Below the pieces are notes generated by a model. The model was not told the origin of the DNA. It saw nothing but the letters and a program-made list of their open reading frames with translations, and ran no database searches. Below, in pieces: positions 8,788-16,373 of a DNA stretch of 28,925 nucleotides. The position numbers were made by a program, and so were the translations under genes. Source of the DNA: UBA2773 sp964643985 (lineage in GTDB: Bacteria; Patescibacteriota; Minisyncoccia; Moranbacterales; DUUL01); NCBI GenBank assembly GCA_964643985.1, contig CAZXUS010000014.1, positions 1-28,925 of the forward strand, written 5' to 3'. Each line of letters opens with the position of its first letter. The stretch's first letter is position 1.

Positions 8788-9903
8788 ATGATTAAAAAAA
8801 TTATTATAACTAGCTTGATTTTTTGTGGAATCGGAATTTTTTGGTTTTTTCAGGATTTTATTAAAAGTTTTTTTCTAAAATCAGAAGAAATCGTAATTGA
8901 AAAAGATTTTTCGGAAGAAATAGCCAAAGAAGAACAGGGGGAAGGTCTAACTCTATCGGAAACCGCCTTGGCGACTGGTAATATTAAAAAAGTTTTTAAA
9001 AAAGAAGAAAACAAAATTGTTTATTATAACCAGAATAATTTTTTAGAAACTGACTTAGAAGGTTCTTTTAAAAAAACCCTTAGCTCTTACCCGTTTGTTA
9101 ATCTAGAGAAGATTGATTGTTTAAAAACAGGAAAAATTTGTTTGATAAAAGCTGATGAGAAGTACAGTATTTATAACTTAGAAACAAAAAATATTGTAAA
9201 TTTAGACCAAAAAATAACAGAGGTTGAATTTAATTATTTAGGAGATGGATTAGTTTACTCGTTTTTTCAAAATAACAATAAGTATGAATTGAATACTTCT
9301 ACTTTAGAGGGTAATAATTGGAATTTAATTAGTGAGATAAATGAAGAAAATCTTAATTTTTCAGTGAATCCTAAAAAAAATCAAGTGGTTTATTTTTCCA
9401 GAAAAGTTGATAAAAAGAAAAGCGGGATTTTTTTAACAGAATTAATCAGCCAAGCGCAGGCTCAAAAAATAGTAGAGGATGATATTATTGATGTTTTATG
9501 GTCACCTATGGGAGATAAATTGTTGTTTTCTTTTTATGATCATTCGGTGGCGCCCAAAAGAGTTCAATTGGGTTATTATGATTTCATAGGAAAAAAACAA
9601 TACAAAATTGGCTTACCAACAATTGCTGAAAAATGTGTTTGGTCCGAAGATTCTCAGTTTTTATATTGTGGAGTTTTAACCAGTAGCGCTTCTAATGAAT
9701 TTGATTTTGAAAATTGGGAAGCTGGGAGTTTTGTTTCTAGCGATCTTTTTTGGAAGGTGGATTTAAGTAATAATAAAAAAGAAAGAATCTTTAATGATTT
9801 TAAAAAATATCCGGGAGTAGACTCTTTTAATTTAATTTTAGTAGAGGAAGATCTGCTTTTTATCGATAAAATTTCTGGAAATTTAATTAAAAGAGAGTTA
9901 TAA
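8788..9903 (+). CDS. Membrane-anchored TolB/WD40-like propeller protein
   Basis: 371 residues. The ATG follows the preceding stop with no gap, so the two are translationally coupled. An N-terminal membrane helix (about 4-22) serves as a signal anchor, followed by a charged linker to about 50. The rest is beta-strand rich with repeated blocks such as DVLWSPMGDKLLFSFYD and CVWSEDSQFLYCGV, which resemble the PD40/WD40-like blades of TolB-type propellers ('WSPDG' pattern). The domain therefore faces outside the membrane. Coupling to the large surface protein suggests a partner in a cell-surface complex. Propeller assignment is by motif and fold pattern only. This is the last gene of the operon. 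Confidence 0.7.
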   Translation: MIKKIIITSLIFCGIGIFWFFQDFIKSFFLKSEEIVIEKDFSEEIAKEEQGEGLTLSETALATGNIKKVFKKEENKIVYYNQNNFLETDLEGSFKKTLSSYPFVNLEKIDCLKTGKICLIKADEKYSIYNLETKNIVNLDQKITEVEFNYLGDGLVYSFFQNNNKYELNTSTLEGNNWNLISEINEENLNFSVNPKKNQVVYFSRKVDKKKSGIFLTELISQAQAQKIVEDDIIDVLWSPMGDKLLFSFYDHSVAPKRVQLGYYDFIGKKQYKIGLPTIAEKCVWSEDSQFLYCGVLTSSASNEFDFENWEAGSFVSSDLFWKVDLSNNKKERIFNDFKKYPGVDSFNLILVEEDLLFIDKISGNLIKREL

Positions 9904-9949
9904 TGGATTGTTCCCAATTGTAGTAAAAAGGGTGATTGGGAACAGTTCC
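9904..9949. repeat. 46-base hairpin element between convergent genes
   Basis: A perfect 10-bp stem (TGTTCCCAAT 9909-9918, ATTGGGAACA 9935-9944) encloses 16 bases. Read on the minus strand, the element matches the end of the copies at 13283-13356 and 22693-22846, including the conserved CACYCTTTTTACT block. It fills the gap between the + gene ending at 9903 and the - gene ending at 9949. There is no T-run after the stem on either strand, so it is not a classical intrinsic terminator, but it could protect 3' ends. Confidence 0.6.
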
Positions 9950-11112
9950 TATAAAAGAAAAATAAACCAAAAAAAGAAAGCTTGATCATTATTCCAAATC
10001 GGAACGTCAATTAATCCATGAATTAAAAAATACAAAAGAAAATAAATTGATATTTTTTTAAAAACGCTTTTATTTGAGAGGGTTTTTTTAAATAGCAAAT
10101 AAAACCAAATAAGAAAACTTGTAAAGCCAAAAGAAAGCCAAATTTGAGTAAATAAATTATGAGAATGAGGAACGGCCCATTGAGGATAGGGCGGAAATTC
10201 AGTTTGGTTTTTTAGATAATGTTTTTGAAAATCAACTAAGCCAACCCCATTTAAAAAATTATCGGAAATAATTTTTTGAGTTGAAAGATAAATTGCTAAA
10301 CGAGAGTCAAAAGAAGTTTTATTTAAGAAGGGGTTGTGATTAGCCTTGTTTAAAATTGGTGTCAAAAAGAAAAAAATTGAAACTAAAAATATTGATAAAA
10401 AAACAATAAATCTTAAAAAAAGTCTTGGTTTCAGGATCGGTTTTTTCTTGTAAATAAAAGGTATTGTCAATAAAATAGCAACGATTGCTCCAGTAGATTT
10501 AGTAAAAAATAAAGCTATAAATAAAACAAAAAATGGGATTAAATAGAAGGAGTTATTTTTTTGTTGACGCCATAAAATTAGTCCAGAAATTAGTCCCAAG
10601 GACAAGGCGATGCCTAGTTGATTGGGAGAATCAAAAAATAAATGAACGCGATTGTCAAAGGTGGTGATTTGAATTAATTTGAAAATAATAGTTAAAAAAC
10701 CTAAAAATAAGGAATAATAAAAATAGCAATAAAAAAAAGATTGCCAGGTGTAATCTTTTCTTTTTAAAAAATAATTAATAATAATTCCAAAAAAAATAGG
10801 CAGAATAAAATAACTTTTCAAAAGACCTAGATTGTTAAAATCATTGAGCTTGTTTTTTATAAACAAAGAAAATAGACCAAAAAGTATAAACAAAAAAAGT
10901 GGTTTTAAAAATTTGTCTTTAAAAAGATATTTTTTGAAATCTTCCCATTTTTTTTCTTGAAAAATTAAAACTGCTCCTAGAATTATGGATGTCAATAAAA
11001 CTAAATCTAATAAATTAATACTTCCTAATTCTTTCAGCGGAATTTTAATTTGGTAAATCAACGGGAAAAGAAAGGGTAAGTAAATTATTTTGGAAAATAT
11101 TTTTTTAATCAT
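9949..11112 (-). CDS. O-antigen ligase/polymerase (Wzy/WaaL) family membrane protein, second copy
   Basis: 387 residues with about ten to twelve hydrophobic helices. Near the C-terminus the motif PHSHNLFTQIWLSFGF corresponds to the His-Asn loop and following helix of O-antigen ligase-like (Wzy_C) proteins, which join or polymerise undecaprenyl-linked glycans on the outer face of the membrane. Its start overlaps the stop of the upstream paralogue by four bases (11109-11112), so the pair is translationally coupled. The stop TAG (9949-9951 on the complement) lies at the very edge of the repeat element at 9904-9949, so the C-terminus may have been set by that insertion. Substrate is unknown. Two paralogues in tandem suggest separate polymerase and ligase roles, which is inference. 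Confidence 0.78.
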   Translation of the reverse strand: MIKKIFSKIIYLPFLFPLIYQIKIPLKELGSINLLDLVLLTSIILGAVLIFQEKKWEDFKKYLFKDKFLKPLFLFILFGLFSLFIKNKLNDFNNLGLLKSYFILPIFFGIIINYFLKRKDYTWQSFFYCYFYYSLFLGFLTIIFKLIQITTFDNRVHLFFDSPNQLGIALSLGLISGLILWRQQKNNSFYLIPFFVLFIALFFTKSTGAIVAILLTIPFIYKKKPILKPRLFLRFIVFLSIFLVSIFFFLTPILNKANHNPFLNKTSFDSRLAIYLSTQKIISDNFLNGVGLVDFQKHYLKNQTEFPPYPQWAVPHSHNLFTQIWLSFGFTSFLIWFYLLFKKTLSNKSVFKKISIYFLLYFLIHGLIDVPIWNNDQAFFFWFIFLL

Positions 11113-12344
11113 AAAGCTAGTAGCGTTAAAATTAAAGGCAAAACTCGAGTGGAATAAAAAGGCGTTTCAAACATTGAATGAGCAATTATTATTAGAAAAA
11201 TTGTGGCGATTAGAAAGTTTTTATCAGTGGGTTTTTTAAAGAAAGCAATAACAGGCGCAAGAAGAATCAATAAGACGCTTAATCCTCCCAAAAAACCAAG
11301 TTCTGAGGAAAAATCCAAAAATAAATTATGAGCATAAATAGGGATTCTTTGATCTGAATTCGGACAAATTTCTTCGGACAAATTTCCAATTCCGACCCCG
11401 GTCCAAAAATTATTTTTAGTAATGTCTATTCCGGTTTTCCATAGAGTTATTCGTTCTGAAATCGAACCATCTTGAAAATTAAAAATAGAAAAAAATCTTT
11501 GATTAACAGGGTTGGGGATTAAAAAAAATAAAACAAGCGCTAAGCTCAATAAAGTATTCCAAATCCAATTTTTTCTTAAATAAAAAATCCAGAAAAAAAT
11601 AAAAGCTAAGAATAAGCTTAAATATCCAGCTCGAGAAAAAGTTAACAAACTAGCTGATAAAATAAAAAAGGTTCCAATTAAAAAATTTAATTTTTTTGTT
11701 TTGAAATATAAATACAAACCAATTGGAATTGAAATATTTAGAAATAAACTAAAAAGATGAGGATCTGGAAAAAAACCGATTGTTCGGAAAATAGTTTTAC
11801 CACCCAAGTTGACTAGCCAGCTGTTGTATTCTAAAACTACTTTTGAAAAATTTTCTCCTAAAAAAAACGGAGTTAATTTAGCTTGAAATAAAAAAACTCT
11901 TTCTAAGCCAAAAATAAATTGAGAAAAGAATTGGCATAATCCGATTAGGGCTGATAAAAAAGTGGTTCCAAAAATTAATCGTAAAATTAGCTTGAAATTA
12001 AGTTTTTCTTTTAAAAACGGAAATAATAACCAATATAGTGGAAAAATAGAGCCTAAAAATAGAATTTTTCTCCAAGCTTTAACGGAATTTGCTGACCAAA
12101 AAAGAGAAGTGAAAGCCAGTAAAAAAATAAAAATTAAAAGCCAAGCTCTAAATCGAGTGTCTATTGTTAATTTTTTTTCAGAGAAACTCTTAAGCAACCA
12201 GCTTAAAAAAAGAATTGGAATAAGAATTCTAATTATGGATAAATCGAAGTTTGAATCTGGGTTTAGGGCAAAGCTAAAAGGAAGAAGAATCATTAAAAAA
12301 ACTAAACCTATTTTTAACTTTGAATTTTTTTTAAAGGGGAACAT
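11109..12344 (-). CDS. O-antigen ligase/polymerase (Wzy/WaaL) family membrane protein, first copy
   Basis: 411 residues and strongly hydrophobic throughout, with about twelve predicted membrane helices. The motif IPIYAHNLFLDFSSELGFLG lies in the C-terminal third and has the His-Asn and 'ELGxxG' pattern of O-antigen ligase-like proteins. A large periplasmic-type loop precedes it (SISERITLWKTGIDITKN, then TGVGIGNL). The start codon immediately follows the stop of the family 2 glycosyltransferase with no gap, and the 3' end overlaps the second paralogue by four bases, so all three genes form one operon. It is expected to act at the cell membrane in building a surface polysaccharide or in glycan transfer to another acceptor. 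Confidence 0.8.
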   Translation of the reverse strand: MFPFKKNSKLKIGLVFLMILLPFSFALNPDSNFDLSIIRILIPILFLSWLLKSFSEKKLTIDTRFRAWLLIFIFLLAFTSLFWSANSVKAWRKILFLGSIFPLYWLLFPFLKEKLNFKLILRLIFGTTFLSALIGLCQFFSQFIFGLERVFLFQAKLTPFFLGENFSKVVLEYNSWLVNLGGKTIFRTIGFFPDPHLFSLFLNISIPIGLYLYFKTKKLNFLIGTFFILSASLLTFSRAGYLSLFLAFIFFWIFYLRKNWIWNTLLSLALVLFFLIPNPVNQRFFSIFNFQDGSISERITLWKTGIDITKNNFWTGVGIGNLSEEICPNSDQRIPIYAHNLFLDFSSELGFLGGLSVLLILLAPVIAFFKKPTDKNFLIATIFLIIIAHSMFETPFYSTRVLPLILTLLAL

Positions 12345-13109
12345 TTATTTGTTTAATATTTTTTTAGTGAAAGAGAGCAGAAAACAACTTAATCGATTAA
12401 AATGTTTTTTAAAAAAATAATCTTGGGATTGATAATAATGTTTTTTCTTTTCTTTGTCATTTGACCAACTTTTTCCGTTGTGATGTAAAACTGAAAAATA
12501 AGGGTAGAATAAGCAGCGTTTATTTAAATTTTTAATTCTAAGACATAAGTCTTGATCTTCAAAATACATAAAAAATTTTTCATCAAAACCTTTTAATTTT
12601 TGAAAATCAGTTTTTTTAATAAAAAAAGAGGTTCCAGAAACCCAGTCTACGCTGGTCGGAATTTTTTTATTCCAGGGTTTATTGATGGAATTTTTAAATA
12701 GGATTCTTAAAAAAGAGGTTTTTTTACCACAAGTCCAAGGTTGAGGTTGATTCTTGTTTTTTTCTATTATTTGAGTTCCAATTATTCCAATTTCGGGATT
12801 TTTTTCAAATTCTTTTAGAATCGAAGAAAAATTTTCAGTCAAAAGTTCGGTGTCAGGATTTAAAAAGAAAAGATATTTACCCTGGGCTTTTTTTGTTCCT
12901 ATATTACAAGCCTTTCCAAATCCCAAATTCTTTTTGTTTTCAATGATAGTTATTTTGAGTTGAGAAAAAGCTTTTAGTTTGAGCTGGTCTTCTTCATTAT
13001 TGACAATTATTATTTCAAGATTTTTAAAAGAATTTTTATTGATAGATTCTAAGCATTTCTTAAGAAACAAGGGGTTTTTAAAGTTAACTAAAATAATGGA
13101 AAGTTTCAT
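12345..13109 (-). CDS. Glycosyltransferase family 2 (rhamnosyltransferase-like)
   Basis: 254 residues. The N-terminus MKLSIILVNFKNPLFLKKCL is the typical GT2 beginning. IVNN (35-38) and NLGFGKACNIG (61-71) are nucleotide-sugar binding segments. NPDTE (84-88) takes the place of the metal-binding DxD. The C-terminal part shows WVSGTSFFIKK, then GFDEKFFMYFEDQDLCLRI, which is characteristic of the rhamnosyltransferase-like GT2 group and contains the likely catalytic acidic residues. No membrane helix is obvious, so it is probably cytoplasmic. It is first in the minus-strand surface-glycan operon, behind a promoter at 13163-13191. The sugar and acceptor cannot be read from sequence. Confidence 0.88.
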   Translation of the reverse strand: MKLSIILVNFKNPLFLKKCLESINKNSFKNLEIIIVNNEEDQLKLKAFSQLKITIIENKKNLGFGKACNIGTKKAQGKYLFFLNPDTELLTENFSSILKEFEKNPEIGIIGTQIIEKNKNQPQPWTCGKKTSFLRILFKNSINKPWNKKIPTSVDWVSGTSFFIKKTDFQKLKGFDEKFFMYFEDQDLCLRIKNLNKRCLFYPYFSVLHHNGKSWSNDKEKKKHYYQSQDYFFKKHFNRLSCFLLSFTKKILNK

Positions 13110-13162
13110 ATTAAGGAGTAATTGGTTAAGTATTCTTTTAATTTTTCTCTAAGTCTATTGGT

Positions 13163-13191
13163 AGTATAGATTTTAAAAGTATTTTTGTAAA
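13163..13191 (-). promoter_or_regulatory. Promoter of the glycan operon
   Basis: On the minus strand a TTTACA -35 (13186-13191) and TATACT -10 (13163-13168) are separated by 17 bases. Transcription would start near 13157, giving a leader of roughly 50 bases before the glycosyltransferase ATG at 13109. Confidence 0.6.
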
Positions 13192-13203
13192 TTTAAAAGC
13201 GTT

Positions 13204-13443
13204 AGACCTCTTCGGAAACTAATCTTTGACTGCAGGCTTCATCTCCTAGTAAATTTTTCGTAAATATTTTTTATCTATACTAGGACTGTTTCCAAGTACA
13301 GTTTTACAACGAAAAATTATAATTTTGCAGTAAAAAGAGTGTTCGGAAACAGTCCCATATCAACGCATAAGCAAAAAAATATTTTCAAAAAATTTCCTTG
13401 AAATATAAAAATTTTGTTATAAAGCTAGTTTCCGAAGAGGTCT
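13204..13443. repeat. 240-base element with perfect 18-bp terminal inverted repeats
   Basis: AGACCTCTTCGGAAACTA at 13204-13221 is exactly complementary to TAGTTTCCGAAGAGGTCT at 13426-13443. It contains no coding frame of note. Nested inside are CCTAGTA (13245-13251) paired with TACTAGG (13278-13284) and a smaller hairpin element at 13283-13356. No clear target-site duplication is visible at its ends. It lies between the divergent promoters of the glycan operon and rpmF. It is MITE-like, or a large transcribed structure. Confidence 0.65.
13283..13356. repeat. 74-base symmetrical hairpin element (MITE-like)
   Basis: GGACTGTTTCC (13283-13293) pairs exactly with GGAAACAGTCC (13345-13355). Further inside, TTTTAC (13302-13307) pairs with GTAAAA (13330-13335) around the perfect palindrome AAAATTATAATTTT (13313-13326). 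The right arm aligns with 22806-22846. Read as its complement, it aligns with the left arm of that element at 22693-22727, sharing the CACTCTTTTTACTG block. Confidence 0.7.
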
Positions 13444-13525
13444 CTTGTCATTTTTAAAAAGGATAAGTATAATTAAAGTAATACTTGGAAATAATTCCCT
13501 TGGAAAGTCTAAAAGTCCTTAACTA

Positions 13526-13554
13526 TTGCGTAAAAAAATTTTTTCTGTTATATT
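13526..13554 (+). promoter_or_regulatory. Promoter of rpmF-nusB
   Basis: TTGCGT (13526-13531), a 17-base spacer and TATATT (13549-13554). Predicted start near 13562, about 65 bases before the rpmF ATG. Confidence 0.6.
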
Positions 13555-13626
13555 AAAAATTGTTCCGAGACGCTTTTTGATTGAATTTAAGCTAGATTAG
13601 GAATTTTATTGTTATTAAGATTTATT

Positions 13627-13824
13627 ATGGCGGTACCAAAACAACGACAAACAAAAAGTCGTAGAGATAGAAGACGAGGCGGTCAGAAAAAATTAGAAAC
13701 ACAGCAGATCGTGAAATGTTCAAATTGTAATATGCCGATTTTACCTCATCGAGCTTGTTCTCATTGTGGTTTTTACAAGGGGAAGCAAGTGATAAAAGGG
13801 TCGGATTTAAAAAAACAAAAATAA
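13627..13824 (+). CDS. rpmF: Ribosomal protein bL32
   Basis: 65 residues. The ATG at 13627 is chosen over an in-frame upstream one at 13609 because bL32 proteins begin MAVPKxRxTKSRRD. The N-terminus has the expected basic TKSRRDRRR run. A zinc-ribbon follows with Cys31, Cys34, Cys44 and Cys47 (CSNC and CSHC), so this is the zinc-binding form. The protein is part of the large ribosomal subunit near the peptidyl-transferase centre. It lies 19 bases before nusB and probably shares its transcript. There is no Shine-Dalgarno site; the leader is A/T-rich. Confidence 0.95.
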   Translation: MAVPKQRQTKSRRDRRRGGQKKLETQQIVKCSNCNMPILPHRACSHCGFYKGKQVIKGSDLKKQK

Positions 13825-13843
13825 GAATTAATTAATTTTCGAA

Positions 13844-14332
13844 ATGGGAAATCGTCATTTGGCCAGATCAATCGTTTTAAAAAGCTTATACGAGTGGGAT
13901 TTTAACGAGGAAAAAAGACGCAATACCGAAGAAATAGTTAAGGATAATATCAAGGAATTTGCTCCAAAATTAGATGGAGATGAGTTTGTGCAGGAGTTAA
14001 TAAAAGGTATCTTGAAGAAGAGAGAAACTATAGATCCAATTATTGAGAAGTGTGCTCCAGAATGGCCTTTGAATCAAATTACCATTGTTGATAGAAATAT
14101 TTTGAGACTAGGGGTTTATGAATTGATGTTTGGAAGTTATGACGAAGTTCCTCCTAAGGTTGCTATTAATGAAGCAATAGAATTGGCTAAAGCTTACGGA
14201 GGAGAAAGCTCAGGAAAATTTATCAACGGTGTTTTGGGAACAGTTTATCGAGAATTAGGAGAACCAATGAAAAATGATATTTCTAAGACTAAAGATTTAA
14301 ATAAAGAAAAAGATACAGAACTGAAAAAATAG
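13844..14332 (+). CDS. nusB: Transcription antitermination factor NusB
   Basis: 162 residues of the all-helical NusB fold. The family signatures are visible: NRHLARSIVLKSLYEWDF at the N-terminus (arginine-rich helix that binds boxA RNA), then the block VDRNILRLGVYELMF, followed by VPPKVAINEAIELAKAYGGE and GKFINGVLGTVYREL. NusB acts with NusE (S10) in rRNA antitermination and ribosome biogenesis. The extra 20 or so Lys/Asp-rich residues at the C-terminus go beyond the usual length of about 140. It sits just behind rpmF. The following 249 bases contain no gene. Confidence 0.95.
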   Translation: MGNRHLARSIVLKSLYEWDFNEEKRRNTEEIVKDNIKEFAPKLDGDEFVQELIKGILKKRETIDPIIEKCAPEWPLNQITIVDRNILRLGVYELMFGSYDEVPPKVAINEAIELAKAYGGESSGKFINGVLGTVYRELGEPMKNDISKTKDLNKEKDTELKK

Positions 14333-14352
14333 TTATGTATTTTTAGAAATAT

Positions 14353-14383
14353 TTAACTTCGAAAAAAGTTTATCGAATAGAAT
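14353..14383 (+). promoter_or_regulatory. Possible rny promoter
   Basis: TAGAAT (14378-14383) is the -10 form shared by the HU, 17016-gene and typA promoters here. The best -35 is a poor TTAACT (14353-14358) with a long 19-base spacer. It lies about 200 bases before rny. Weak. Confidence 0.25.
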
Positions 14384-14429
14384 ATAACTAGTTTTACTTA
14401 GGCTGAAAATACTTTGAATAGCCTTTGGG

Positions 14430-14447
14430 GTGACTGGAAACAGTCTC
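14430..14447 (+). repeat. Single end of the dispersed repeat
   Basis: GTGACTGGAAACAGTCTC differs from the copy at 22829-22846 at three positions (GTGATTGGAAATAGTCCC), and two of its central differences recur at 13339-13356. Orientation is the same as the other four matches. No inverted partner is seen nearby. It lies between nusB and rny. Confidence 0.55.
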
Positions 14448-14581
14448 TTGAGAAGATGTTTTTTAAGAAATAATTTTTTAAAAAACCAATTATCGCAAAA
14501 AATAAAATGACTTTATATAATAAAATTATTCAAAAAAGCAAAAAATAATTTTAAAAAAACTGAACAAGTCTTGCTTTTGGG

Positions 14582-16123
14582 ATGCTTGGTTTTGCTATCA
14601 CTATGAGTCCACTATTAATTGGAATATTAACCTTTGTCTTTGGATCGGGCGCTGGTTTTTTTACTAGAAAATTTTATGCCCGATATCAACTTGATACCGC
14701 GGAAGCAAAAGTTGACAAAAAATTAGAAGAAGCCAAAACAAAAGCTAGAGAAATGCTTTTGGATGCTAAAGATAAGGCTGTTAAGGGATTAGAGGAAGTC
14801 AAGACGGAAGAAAAAAAGAGACGAGAGGAATTAAGGCAAGTTGAGGGACGTCTTAATAATAAGGAAAATAATTTAGATAATCAACGTTCTCAATTAGAAA
14901 AAGAAAAAAATCATATTAAACAAAAAGCGCAGGAAGTGGGGAAAATTAGAGAAGGAATTTTGGAAATAAAAGCGCAACGAGAGAAAGAATTGGAAAAAGT
15001 GGCTAAACTTAAGAAAGAAGAAGCCAAAAAAGAGTTATTTAAAATTGTAGAAAAAGAGAGCAAGGATGAATTAGTCACTGCTATTTCAAAATTAGAAAAA
15101 ACAAAATTAGAAGAACTAGAGGAAAAAGCTAAGAATATAATGACGGAAGTGATGCAACGTTATGCCGGCTCTCAAGTAGTGGACACCACTGCTACAACTT
15201 TAAGCATTCCGAGTGATGAAATCAAAGGGCGAATTATTGGACGAGAAGGTCGGAATATTAAAGCTTTAGAGAATTTAATTGGAGCTGAAATTATTGTTGA
15301 TGATACTCCTGAAGCGATTGTGATTTCCAGCTTTGATCCAATGCGTAGAGAAATTGCTAAAAATGCTATTAACTTTTTAATTAAGGATGGACGAATTCAT
15401 CCTACTAAAATCGAAGAAGCGGTTGAAAAAGCCAAGGGAGAAATCAACAAGAAGATTAAAGAAGCTGGAGAAGCGGCTGTTTATGACGTTGGTTTGACTG
15501 GGGTTGATTCTAGTTTAACTCATCTTTTGGGTAAACTGCGATATCGAACTAGCTACGGACAGAATGTTTTATTGCATTCTTTGGAAGTAGCTCATTTAGC
15601 AGGTGCTTTAGCAGGGGAGCTAGGATTAGATGTTAATTTAGCCAAAAAAGCGGGGTTGTTTCACGATATTGGAAAAGCGGTAGATCATGAAATTAAAGGA
15701 ACTCACGTGGAATTGGGAATAAATATTTTAAAGAAGTTTAATCAACCAGAAGAGGTTATTGACGCAATGAAGTCTCATCATGAAGATTATCCCTTTAAAG
15801 ATGGAATTGGCTTGCTAATAGCGGCTGCAGACGCTTTGAGCGCTTCTCGACCAGGAGCTCGGAAAGACACTTTGGAAAAATATCTTAAACGACTAGAAGA
15901 GTTGGAAGCTTTAGTAATGTCATTTAGTGAAATTGAAAAATGTTATGCTATTCAAGCCGGACGAGAAATTAGAGTTTTTGTTAATCCAGAGAAAGTAGAT
16001 GATTTAAAATCTTTGAAATTAGCTAAGAAAATTGCCCTTAAAATTGAAGATGATTTGAATTATCCAGGGGAAATTAAAGTGAATGTTTTGAGAGAAGTTC
16101 GATCAGTAGAATACGCTAGATAA
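14582..16123 (+). CDS. rny: Ribonuclease Y
   Basis: 513 residues, close to the usual 510-520. The domain order matches RNase Y: an N-terminal membrane helix (about 8-27), a long Lys/Glu coiled coil (about 35-190), a KH domain with GRIIGREGRN (216-225), and an HD domain with the metal-binding HDIGK at 361-365 and HHEDYP downstream. It is a membrane-tethered endoribonuclease that starts mRNA decay. The ATG at 14582 is used; Met8 (14603) is an alternative that would shorten the outer segment. The motif content is complete, so it should be active. No clear terminator follows it. Confidence 0.96.
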   Translation: MLGFAITMSPLLIGILTFVFGSGAGFFTRKFYARYQLDTAEAKVDKKLEEAKTKAREMLLDAKDKAVKGLEEVKTEEKKRREELRQVEGRLNNKENNLDNQRSQLEKEKNHIKQKAQEVGKIREGILEIKAQREKELEKVAKLKKEEAKKELFKIVEKESKDELVTAISKLEKTKLEELEEKAKNIMTEVMQRYAGSQVVDTTATTLSIPSDEIKGRIIGREGRNIKALENLIGAEIIVDDTPEAIVISSFDPMRREIAKNAINFLIKDGRIHPTKIEEAVEKAKGEINKKIKEAGEAAVYDVGLTGVDSSLTHLLGKLRYRTSYGQNVLLHSLEVAHLAGALAGELGLDVNLAKKAGLFHDIGKAVDHEIKGTHVELGINILKKFNQPEEVIDAMKSHHEDYPFKDGIGLLIAAADALSASRPGARKDTLEKYLKRLEELEALVMSFSEIEKCYAIQAGREIRVFVNPEKVDDLKSLKLAKKIALKIEDDLNYPGEIKVNVLREVRSVEYAR

Positions 16124-16199
16124 AGCCAAAAAATGAAGATTGTTTAAAATCTAAGAGTTTCGTATTTTACAACAAAAGTGTTTAAATAAGCAAAAAAGC

Positions 16200-16229
16200 T
16201 TGCATTGTCTAGGGAAAGTGTATTAGAAT
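16200..16229 (+). promoter_or_regulatory. Promoter of the HU gene
   Basis: TTGCAT (16200-16205), an 18-base spacer and TAGAAT (16224-16229). It would give a leader of about 135 bases carrying the short upstream frame at 16344. Confidence 0.5.
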
Positions 16230-16343
16230 AAGAACGCTGTTAAATTAAGGGTTATAAAGTAATCTTAAAAGTTGGGTTTAAAGTCTCCGAAAAACAGTTT
16301 GTCTAGGAAGTTATTTTATTGATTAAAAATTAAAATAAATAAA

Positions 16344-16373
16344 ATGAACAATAGCAGGGAGGTGACAACATGA
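16344..16373 (+). CDS. Possible nine-codon leader peptide overlapping the HU start
   Basis: ATG at 16344 opens the frame MNNSREVTT, which stops at TGA 16371-16373 and overlaps the HU ATG in an ATGA arrangement. The HU Shine-Dalgarno site (GGGAGGTG) lies inside this frame, so its translation would open or block the HU start. It has no Shine-Dalgarno site of its own. It may be chance. Confidence 0.3.
   Translation: MNNSREVTT

Larger units (their letters stand above)
13110..13626. other. Divergent intergenic region
   Basis: About 500 bases without a convincing gene. It holds the minus-strand promoter (13163-13191), the nested inverted-repeat element (13204-13443), a weaker repeat end at 13484-13500 (TTGGAAATAATTCCC core) and the rpmF promoter (13526-13554). 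I saw no tRNA-like fold. Confidence 0.7.

Noticed and set aside
9904..9949. Classical intrinsic terminator for the convergent genes
   Set aside because: The stem is good but no T-run follows on either strand, and its sequence matches the dispersed repeat family.
11962..12420. Open frame on the + strand opposite the glycan genes
   Set aside because: It lies fully within the first O-antigen ligase gene and the end of the glycosyltransferase gene on the other strand, has no family features, and its Lys/Asn-rich content is what the complement of a hydrophobic A/T-rich gene gives.
13609..13626. Upstream start for rpmF
   Set aside because: The six extra residues (MLLRFI) are not found in bL32, whose normal MAVPK start is present at 13627.
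13110..13626. CRISPR array or tRNA genes
   Set aside because: The repeats are inverted and nested, not evenly spaced direct repeats, and no cloverleaf or conserved tRNA bases were seen here or in the other intergenic regions.
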